Source of the DNA: Norana najaformis
Taxonomy: Eukaryota; Annelida; Clitellata; Crassiclitellata; Hormogastridae
Direction: 5' to 3'
Assembly (NCBI GenBank): GCA_964023275.1
Contig: OZ029928.1
Location: 15,435,682-15,499,681 of the forward strand
Length of the DNA stretch: 64,000 nucleotides
Positions within the stretch are counted from its first letter, which is position 1. Each line of letters starts with the position of its first letter. Below are positions 44,201 through 54,900 of the stretch, in pieces. Position numbers and translations under genes: made by a program. The notes under the pieces are model-generated. The model saw only the letters and a program-made list of their open reading frames with translations, searched no databases and was not told the origin of the DNA.

Positions 44201-45934
44201 AAAAGAGGAAGAGGAGGAAGCAGAGGATGAAGAAGAAGAGGAAGAGAAGGAAGAGGTGGAGGACAAAGAAAGCGAGGAAGAGGAAGAGGAGGAAGAAGAA
44301 GATGATACTTCAGTAGAATAACCTGATAATCTTTGACAAACACAATAATGTTTCAAAATCCATTTTCCATGTTGGTTACTGTTTACAAATATATCTTGAA
44401 TTTTGCTGTTTGTCTTAGAATCAGAGTCAATCGTATGTTGTTTGCAAGGAGCCTCACTCTGTCGTCCAGCTGAGCTATGCTCATAAGACTCTCTTAATCT
44501 CCACCAGATGGCGAGCTGTTCTTTGTAGCGCGGATGACTCGATGAACGTCACTCAAGTGGGACGAAAGGATCGAAAGACGTAAGCTTGCCTATGTGTCAC
44601 AACACAACGCACCCTAAGCACAATCCACCCTAACAGCTCCTCTCCTCCTTCTATCTCTAGTCTTCTAGCAACCAGACTTGGTTCTTTACATGGCATCTTT
44701 AAACATCCCCACTGACTTGACACAATGCTTGTGAATAAGCTGGTGCTCTGCGCTTAGCTTTTAAATAGCGATTTAGAAGTTTCGAGATTACGATATTGAG
44801 GTATCAAGTTAAATCCACTTTATCACAGCAATTGTAAAAGGAAGATCACTGAGAAACGTTTCTGGAACAAATTATGCTTTAGTTTTATGAGATTTGGCAC
44901 TGGTTTTTGAATCTGAGTTAAAGTACCCGTAGTAATAGGCAACTAAGAAGTTCATATTGTGGAGGCGCTGTTTAAACGATTTTGATTAGTTCTTTGAGCT
45001 AGCCCCAAAAAGGTACAAAGTGTTCTTAGCCTTCGATTTTGAGTGCAGCTGGACAGTCCTCTCCCTCACCGTCTGATCCTCCCACCGACAGTGTACGGTC
45101 AATGTACTCATTTTCATTCAGAAAGCAGAGAAGCAGGCTGGGTTAGTTGATACTTCATCGGACACTCAGAGCATTTCTTTTGCGGCAAATTATTTGACTT
45201 CCCCATATGAGTATGAGTACATCATAATGTGTTGAATTATATTGTATGTAGTCACATATCTGTAGTGTATCTTACAAGACAAAGTACTCGGAAGTGATCA
45301 ACAAGCTACTCAGAGGTGCTTTGAGTAGTCTGATGACATAATGTCGTGTACTATAACAGTGCTATAAAATTTCTGAGATTTCTGTTTTTGTTGTGTTGTT
45401 TCAGGTAAAATTAACTTCTGACTTGGCCGTTTTTGTAACTGTGGACATTTGAAAACTTTTTCAGGTTAGGACCGTTTGGTGCGACATTTTTTCCCGGCAG
45501 CTTCCAACCACAGGAGGCCGTCTTATACTGTGCCAGACCAAATCTAAGTTTATGGAAGGCGAATATCCGAGGAACAGTTGAACTGACAGTTATTTTCAAA
45601 GACCTGGCTGCTAACTTGGATGCTCCAGTTGGCATGTCACTGCTCCCTGATCAGGAAACAAAGGATCCCCTGCAGTCATCTCCTGCCAGCCCGCATTTCT
45701 CGCAACTTTTCGTCTTCGGTTGTGAACTGCTGCTTAGCTACTTCGAGAATGGTCTGTTTGTGTTGAATCCTCGATCGGGTCAGTTCGTATGCTATCATGC
45801 TGCGCTTCCGGACATTGCTGACATTGCGGTTAACGATGAAGAGGTTTTCCTTCTGATGAAATCAAATCACGGAACGCCAAGATATCTGGCATCGAAGCCC
45901 TTCCGAACTAAGCTTCCGTCGTCATTATTTGGTG
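41283..45934 (+). CDS. TECPR2: TECPR2 exons 1-5: N-terminal WD-type propeller
   Basis: Five exons encode about 366 residues. Exon 1 aligns with human YIAVGSSIGMLYLY. Exon 3 matches ITALAWSPNGMKLFSGDDKG. Exon 4 has EPHSVVQLSYAHKTLLIST (human EEPSSIVQLDYSQKVLLVST). Exon 5 has CARPNLSLWKANIRGTVELT (human YASRPGLRLWKADVHGTVQA) and the later ELLLSYFENGLFVLNP. Order and spacing follow the human protein, so the propeller looks complete. Confidence 0.93.
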
Positions 45935-48900
45935 GTTAGTACTTACTTTTACTCTTATTTTAACTCCAGTTGGTGACAAGCAGGTGAAGTAATTGTCATT
46001 GTAAGCACAAATTTGTATAGCGCTTTTTCAAGAGAAATGCTCCTTTGTTATTATTAATTATTATTAAGTATTTATTTATTTTGCACTAATTCATGAATTC
46101 ACCTCAAAAGCGTTGGTAGCTGGAAAAAGATAAGTCTTCGATTGCTTGCGAAATGAAATAAAAATGAAATTTATATTACGTATGTCTGTTTGTGTTAGCA
46201 CTCAAAGGCATGGTCAGAGGTTGCAACCTTCAATTTTACAATTCTAACCTTTAAATCATAAGATGATGGGTTTTTAAAATTCATCTTTTAACGTTTTCTT
46301 GTCAGGAATCCCCAGGCAAGACTCGGGCAAGGAGATGCTATCCCAAATCGATGCCCCGGTTAAAGTTTCTGAAGCCGCTGCCCCAACCGACAGAACCACC
46401 ACCAACTCTATGTCCAAGTCCATTTTTGGTGTTCTCAAAGAAATCAGTAAAGTCATACCGCCAATCCAGGATGGAACAACCTCGGAAGAGCCAGACCTTC
46501 AGGTGGTAACACCAGAGGCTGGAGAGGAAGTGAGGGATGGATCGGATTCTGAGGCAGATGAAACATCGGCACGGAATGCTATGGCCTCCATTCCCATTGT
46601 CCAGTTGGATCCAACTGAGATTGCCCCGCTGGTCGTCAAGCCGCAGACACCAGGAATAGACCTGTCATCAACAAATATGGAAGAAATGAAGGCGTCTGTG
46701 ATGCCTGCTTCCGAAGGAGAGCAGCAAGATTTGCCAAGATGTCTTCCTGCTGCTGCTGCTGCTGATGAAATCGTATTTGCATCCGTGAGAAAGAAGATAA
46801 AAAAGAAGAAGGCTAAGAGTGAGTTGTTTTGGTAGATCATTACTTAAGTTCTGTGGGAGTGTGATAGTGTAGTGATTAGTTTGTGAGGCTGCCATTCCAG
46901 AAGTTGCAGTTTTGATTCTTTGCCAGCATAAAAGATGTTAATTCCATTACCTAATATCAGTGCAGTTGAAAAATTTCGTTTCCTCTAGCTTTCTTTAGTG
47001 AACCTGATTACGAATAATGTCATCCAGTGGGAGATCAGAATGCCATTAAATGTCAGCTACTGTGATGCTAAGAAGATGATCAGAAATGAAAGAGGCTAAC
47101 ATTTCTTATATTTCTTTGACCTCTCTTTTCTCATAGGTAGCAGAAGATCATGAATTGGACTGTTTGTTGTTACGTGTAACTTGTGTGATCTTGGATTGTC
47201 CGAAGGAATTGATCTTATTTCGTAGCTATCGTTTGTTATCAGCATTTCGTGTAATCTTGCTTATTGTTTAATTTTAGTTCTTATCGCCAATTAATAGTTT
47301 CTTGACTGTAACAGGTCAAAGTTCACGACCCCCTGATGTTTTGAGTATCAGCTCGGGAGAGCTTGGCCAGCGCGATAGGTCGATGAGTCCAGCCGACTTT
47401 CACCGAAGGTCAGCATCCCAACAGCGGTCAGTTGACCAAGCTGATTTCCAGGAAAGGTCAGCCAGTCCATCTCTCCAGCCACCTTCCATGTCTCAGAAGA
47501 GGTCGCTAAGTCCAGCCGGCTCCCAACAAAGGTCAGCTAGTCCATTTGTGAAAGAGGCTTTCGCTTCACCGCCAAGGTCAATCAGCCCGTTGCCTCTGTT
47601 TCTTCATCCGTCGTTCACGGAACCTGTTGACTTTCTTTTGCCTTTAACGAAACATCAAAACCGCAGTTTTCAAGATCCTGTTCCTCTGGTGAGACAGGAA
47701 GCGGAGACATCTCAAGTGGTTCAGGCTCCAGTTGGTGTTCTTGCTGCACCTGTTGTGTCTGCTCTGTCAAATGCGGAGAGAGATTTAGCTGAGCCATCGG
47801 TCAGGGTACCAACACCCGTGCTTCCGACCGTGGACGATGTTACTCCTCATCCAGATGTGGAACTGATTATGAAGGCCTGTGCCAGAGAGCAAAGTGCTGA
47901 TGTTATATCCACAGTTCTCAATGAACACAACTCGACCGCTACTTCTACCCAGACCATTTGCAACTTCCGAGACAGTACCACAAGCAGCAGCCAGGTTGAG
48001 GCACCAAAAACAGGAAGCCCTGTTGAACCCCCAGCAACAGGGTGCCAGGCTGAACAACTGAAATTAGGCTACCAGACTGAACTATGGAAAACAGGGGACC
48101 AGATCATGCATGAAGAAACACGGTCCCTTGCTGAGCTGAAGAAAACAACTGATCAGACAGCAGAGAACCAGAAAAACATTCAGAAAGCAGAGAACCAGGC
48201 TGGGCTAATTTTTACATCATCGAACGCTCCGAACAGTTCTTTTGCGACAGATTATTTGACTTCCCCATCTAGCACTTTTCGCTCAATCTATCATCGAAAC
48301 AACTACGACGAAGACTCGCCGGAACAATTGCCTCAGCAGCCTGACCCTGCGCCACCGCCGATGTCCCCCGATGTTTGCACCCAGCCAAAAACAGTCGAAA
48401 CTTGGTTAGAATTCTATCTTCCAGGACCCGTCAAGTCGCTGTGTCTGTCCAGCAAGTACGCCTGGTGCGTTGACCGACTGGACCATGTCCACTACACTGC
48501 ACTCAGCCAACCGTTGAAGTGGGTCAAGGTCGATCAACCGGGACAGCAAGTGTCGGTCTCACCAAACGGATCGATAATCTGGCTGCTTTGTAAGAATTCG
48601 GCGTATTCTGCGAACAAGATCACATCAAGGGCTCCGGCTGGGAGTGAGTGGCGAGAAGTTGCGAGGGAAGTGAGCAGCGTTTCGGTTGATGACCACGTAG
48701 CTTGGTATGTTGATTGTCAAATGGTTTCAAATTCTTGATTGAATTGTATTGATTGAAGTGTATTGATTGAAGTGTATGCTTGTGTGTGTCACATGTCACA
48801 TGATGACCTCGTAGCTTGGTATGTTGATTGTCAAATGGTTTCAAATTCTTGATTGAATTGTATTGATTGAAGTGTATTGATTGAAGTGTATGCTTGTGCG

Positions 48901-51900
48901 TGTCACATGTCACATGATGACCTCGTAGCTTGGTATGTTGATTGTAGAATGTTTTCAAATTCTTGATTGAATCAAAGTGTATGCTTGTGTGTGTCACAGG
49001 ACTTGATGTTAACTTGCCTCATAATATTACTGTCAGAGTTTAGTGGGTTTTTACTGAGGTAAACTTCAGTACCTCGTTCTCTGGGGTTTGTTATAAAAAG
49101 AAATGCATATTTACGTTCTTTGTGACAAGTGGAGCCAAAACCACTGGAATACCATGCAGTCAGTGAGGTAATCTATTAGATACAGGGATTTTAACCCCTG
49201 ACCTTTTGATTGACAGTCCAGGATGCCAAACACTGGAATATCATTCAATCAGTGAGGTAACCTATCAGATACTTCCTAGAGGGGCTGGTGACCTGACCAA
49301 ACCCACGGAATGGTTTCCAACTGCTCTGATGGAACAGAGGCAGAGAAAGGACTGATGCTCGCAGTCAAGGCCATTTGTTGGCCTAGTTAGCTACATCGGC
49401 AAGCGCATACGCCTGGGAAACCTCTGTGCGTGAGTATTCCCGGTTCGCGTCCCAGTCGTGATTTATTTCAGAGAGTTGAATCTCGGGCTAGTACGGTCCA
49501 TGCGCGGGGACCTTAAATGGCGTGTAGCGGTGGTGAAGGATCTCACCCGATAGGGTCGAGGCCATACGGTCGCTGTAGAAAACAATGTACAACTTTTTTT
49601 AGATGATTCTTTTTGTAACTGTGTTGAATGACGTTTCTTTGTTCAAGGTATTCAAAGCTGAATGGAGAAGTCATGGTGCAGAAAGGATTGACGAAGGAGA
49701 GAACAAGCTTCCGATCGTTGAAGGTCGCAAGTGATTATCACGTTGTAGAGGTCGTCTGTGGACGTGGAATTGTGTGGGCGGTCACGGACGATCGAATTAT
49801 ACTGGTGCGTGTTGGCATTGCAAAAGACAAAGAGGAAGGAACCAGCTGGATGCCACTTCAAGGGTACCAGTGCTTATATACCATTGCTGCTTCTTTATAT
49901 TGATTGATTGATCGATTGACTGACCGAACGACCGATTGATTGATTGATTGATTGACTCTTACTGATCTCAAATTCAACTTATCAGGTTACACATAAAATG
50001 TACAGTTTGCCAGGATTCAAAAGGCAAACCCAGAAGGGACCGGAGTCCCGCTTAAATAGGGTCGCCTATTAGCGTCGTTAATGTAAGATGGCAATCAAAA
50101 TGTAAACAAAGCAATTATTATTATATCACATATATATATATATATGTATATTTGTACATATATACATGGATATGTTCGTACATGCATACATAAGTGTGTA
50201 TATATATACATACATTGCATTCATGTTTAGAAAAACCGTAGGCTCTGTTTTATTTACCCGCTTACATCTGTTCTGTGTAAGCCAGGATGCTGTGTGCATT
50301 GAAGATTAGGTGCATTTATTTATTTATTTTATTTTTTTATTATTTATTCAAAGCACTTATAGCACAGGCAACTTCAGTACACCTGAATCTGAGTCATAGA
50401 ATTATACCGGGAAAAATATTATGAGTATATTATAATATAATAGAAGTATAATAGAATTTAATATGATGTCTATAATAACTTCTTTTGGGAAGTTCTTTAA
50501 CACGCAATAAAATTTCTTGATATAAATGTATTTACTTTATGTTACGCATTTGTTGAACTATGCATGCATGGTTTACTGTTGTAGTCAAGGCAACCGGTTG
50601 ATGCCTTTCAGCCTGAGCGTCTGTTGCCAGGGAGTCGTTTGGATGGTGGACCTTTCTGGGAGAGCTTGGTACACAACTGACGTTACCCCAAGTAGCCCCC
50701 ATGGCAGTGGCTTCTGGTGGGAGGTATGCTCCTACATTCTCCTTTTGATTTTTACATGTTTGTTATAGTGAACTTTCTATAAAATGAAAATAAAGGTAAT
50801 AAACTTCTTTATGTTGCTCTGAGGAAACTCCTGAGGAGTGTGGCCACAAGATCGTTGACTTATGTGTGAATATGACCACTAGCCTGTGACAAAACAGCTT
50901 TTTAACTTCCTATCTTCCTTTGGTACTCGACAACAGATAGACCCAGCTAGGCTCTGAAATAGCCTCAATCCGGCTGCCCGCTTGCTGAAAATATTATATC
51001 TGTATTTTTCTTAAATGAACCAAACTCGAGCTTCCTTGATCTTGTACAGCTCTGCGGAGTTGTTATAGCAGCGAAATAAATGCCGAATTATATGAGAATT
51101 CTTTCCAACTTAATCGTGAGATTAGATTAATTTAAATGCTGTAAATCAATGTAGTTTTGACGTTTTCTTTAATTTATTAGATCTGCTAATGATGTATGAA
51201 TTTTCCTTGAAGATTTCAGCGACTGACTCTTCAGCTTCTGACGTGCCCACTCCGAGCGCCAGGAGGTCGCTGTGGGAACTTTCTCAGAGTCTGACATGGA
51301 GTAGTTCTTGGGTGGAGAACGGTGGATCAGTGGCAGCCAATAAGAATGGTGAAGTCTGGATCTGCTTTGGCAAAGGACAATCGGTTTACGTCTCCAGTGG
51401 GTCTATTACAGGTTGGTTTGTCTAGGTTTTATTTTTATATGTGTGCATGAGGACTTTAAATGGCGTGGCGCTCAGTCAAACGCGCAGTGGTGATGAAGGA
51501 TCTCACCTGATCAATTCATTGAAAAATGAGCAGGGTCGAGGCAATGCGGTCGCTGTAGAAAAACATTTACATTTACATTTGTTTTACATGAGATGCATAA
51601 CTTCTTTTAGACACCTTTAATATGCGTGCATTCTAAGTTACAATTTCGGACTAGCATGGTCTGTACGCAGGAACCTTAAATAGCGAGGCGCTCAGTCAGA
51701 CACGCAGCAGTTGTGAAGGATCACACTTCATTGAAAAATGAGCAGATCCGAGGGCATACAGTTGCTATAGAAAAATGTATACTTTTACTGCTCTGCACGA
51801 TTTTAGCATTGCTTGCGCAGTCTGCTATTCTCCTTGTGTATGCTTTGTTTTGGCTTGTATGCTTAGGGTGCTATAGACATGACAGTTGTAGCGAAATGAA

Positions 51901-54900
51901 GTTTTCAGACTTGAGCTGTATTTTTCATAAGTGAACCAAGCTTGAACTTTCTCGATCTCGTAGAACTGTGCAGAGTTGTTTATAGATTTAATGCTGAGCT
52001 ATGCATATTTACTGGGTAAGCTATTATTTTAACAGGTCACAGGTGGGAATTGGCGACACCTAGTGGAATGCTGCCAACCACGAAATGGAGAAGAATTTCC
52101 TGTTGTCAAGGAGACGGAGAAAGCAGTAAGAGCAGCTTTTTGCTTTTGTTCTTGTCACGATTTTGAGTTCTGCTGAGTTTATTGATGTTGTTTATGATGC
52201 TTTACAAACTTTTTCCAAATCCTAAGGGTTACTGTCTACTGTTGGTTAAATAAATAATAACAGTAGTTAAATGAATAATAATAATAGGTAAATAAATAAT
52301 AACAGTAGTTAAATAAATTATAATAATAGTTAAATCAATAATAACAGTAGTTAAATAAATTATAATAATAGTTAAATCAATAATAATAGTAGTTAAATAA
52401 ATTATAATATTAGTTTAGCAACTTTCTTATGGCTTCCCAACAAAAAATCAGTTAGCAGGATTGTAAGCTAGAATGCTTAGTGAAATGCTGTAAACAGAGT
52501 GTTTCGTATCCCACAAAGTGAGACGTAGGGGAGGCTCTCGTTTCCTTTACTTTAGGCCCTTGAGCCGGCAGTGGACGAATCCAGATGTCCTGGACACAGG
52601 GCCAGTGCAATGCATGACTTGCTGTTTGCTTCTCATCTTACGCCGGTACCAAATTATGCTGCTTAGTGACAGAGGTACGTGTGTGCATAAACAACTTGAT
52701 CAGGGTCTTTAACCGGAGTCAAACCCACAACCGCATGATCATTGACCAAACACATCACCGATAGACCACCGTGCCACACAATGCTGTCTCATGCATAACT
52801 GTAGCTGTTTAAAAAATAATGGATTAACTTTTATTACAATTTCTTTTCAGCCGTCGTTTGGTTGGAGCAGTCAAATGGAGACATATTCTGTATCATCACC
52901 TCCGCTGCCGAGACCCACGTCCAGGAGATTTCTCCTCCACTGTTTGGAGAGACAGTTGCATCACTGGCTGCAACAGCTCATGCTCTCTGGTGCCTTATGT
53001 CTAGCGGCAAGATGTACGTGCGTAGGGGAATGTCCAGCCACTGCTTCCAGGGCGTCAAGTGGACCAGTGTTGACCTTTCACAGTTGGGTATGTGCTAGGA
53101 AAACCGTTGTGACATATCCACTTTAGGTTTTTCGTAATTGACACCACATCTGATAGATAGTCATGCTCCAGTGCCTTTGTGAGGTTATTAACATGTGCTA
53201 TATAAGTTTTTGGATACATACATACACTCACTACTGTTTAAACTCTGCCAATATCGAAGAATAGCAGGTTGTGAGCCAAATTTCAAAGTGGCCATTTCAT
53301 CCAAGGAGTTGATGGGTGCTTCTGTTCTGTAGCAGGGTGTAGGGCAGGCTGCACCATTTGTTAGGTCATAAGCCAAAAAGGGTTGAAGTTCAAAGTCATG
53401 ATCACGTGGCCCATTCAGGTAGGACTTAGTAGAGACTTTCTGGCTAACAATGATACAGGATTACGCTGACAGCCGCACATGCATCCAGTTTTTGCGCATC
53501 TCAAAAATGCGTTTGAATTTGCTTTGCTGTTGAATGTTGCTGCGTAATTGTCGTCTGTACATTACATTAGTTTTTTTTATATAATAAAATATTAAATACA
53601 TTTAATCAGGTAGAATTGCTGATGTAATTCTTTTTATCAGGCAACGTAAAGATCACACACATCAGCGTTAGCCAGCACAACGTTTGGGCAGTTGATAACG
53701 TTGGCAGTGTCTACATGCGAATCGGAGTGAAGCCACCTTCGAATGCTCACATTAACCCGGCGTGGGTGGAAGTGGATCTAAAGAATCTGCCGACGGGGGT
53801 CCAGCTCACCCAAGTTGTGACCAGTCCAAACAGTGCCATGGTAAACTTGAGTGTCATCTTAGAAACTCCTGGCAGCTGTGTAATTAAACCAAAAATTTGA
53901 AAATTCAAAGGATGCGATTTGTATTCAGCTGAATGCTAAAGCTGTGATGTATTTGAGAAGTTTGCCAGTGAGTTAGAAATAGTGAGTGTGCTGGTAAGAA
54001 TGAAAAAGTTAAGCTTTGATGTCCCATAGAGGATTTATGAAATTGATGTCCCATAGAGGATTTATGAAATTGATGTCCCATAGAGGATTTATGAAATTGA
54101 TGTCCGATAGAGGATTTATGAAATCGATGTCCCATAGAGGATTTATGAAATCGATGTCCCGTAGAGGATTTATGAAATCAATGTCCCATAGAGAATTTAT
54201 GAAATCGATGTCCCATAGAGGATTTATGAAATCGATGTCCGATAGAGGATTTATGAAATCGATGTCCCATAAAGGATTTATGAAATAAATTTTGTTTTAC
54301 TTTAGCCTTGAGGTTGTAAACAGAGACCTTCTAGTTCGTTTTAAGTCTTTTATGTCTGGGTTTGAGATGAAACTTCTGTGTGATTTATTATTGAAATCAT
54401 GAGATCACGAACTGATGCTGTTATATTTTGTTTCAACTCTGGGCCATGTAATCTTAAATTAAGGATGTTCTGTTTCAATTTAGATTTTGTGTTGGACTTA
54501 TAATCATTCGGATGATGTCATATTTCATGTGAAATCTAGGTCTAAAGCAGTTCTTTTTCATTTCCGGTCTCGGCATAGGAGATCTAATATCACTCAATTT
54601 TATTATTATTATTATTATCATTATTATTGCATTTCTTACAAGTGAAAGGCCAGTAAATCTGAATCTGAGGCACGAAGCAACTGTGAGTGAAGGACTTTCT
54701 CAAGATCCCTACACAGTAACCATCTAAGGGGAGGCTCGAACCCATACTCTCCGCGTTACAAGCCAAGCGCTCTAACCAATTGGCTATCGTGCCCCAAAGA
54801 TCCCGCTCTTGCAAGCTTAAGCTAATGAAAATGTGCAGTAAACAAGTGGTTACCGGTACATCTGCTTACCTTACGTTACTCTGTTTATTTTGTTTATTGG

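Noticed and set aside
44100..44324. Extra acidic TECPR2 exon
   Set aside because: There is no acceptor in a fitting place, and TECPR2 exons 3 and 4 join in phase without it; the composition is that of a polypurine repeat.
48688..48985. CRISPR array
   Set aside because: The 114-bp direct repeat lacks short repeat/unique spacer structure and the window is from an animal genome.
54016..54288. Frame encoding MSHRGFMK repeats
   Set aside because: It is a 27-bp minisatellite in a TECPR2 intron with no splice sites or conservation.
54720..54797. tRNA-Thr-like gene on the - strand
   Set aside because: It is the head of a SINE-2 copy, with body and (AAT)n tail attached; acceptor-stem pairing is not preserved.
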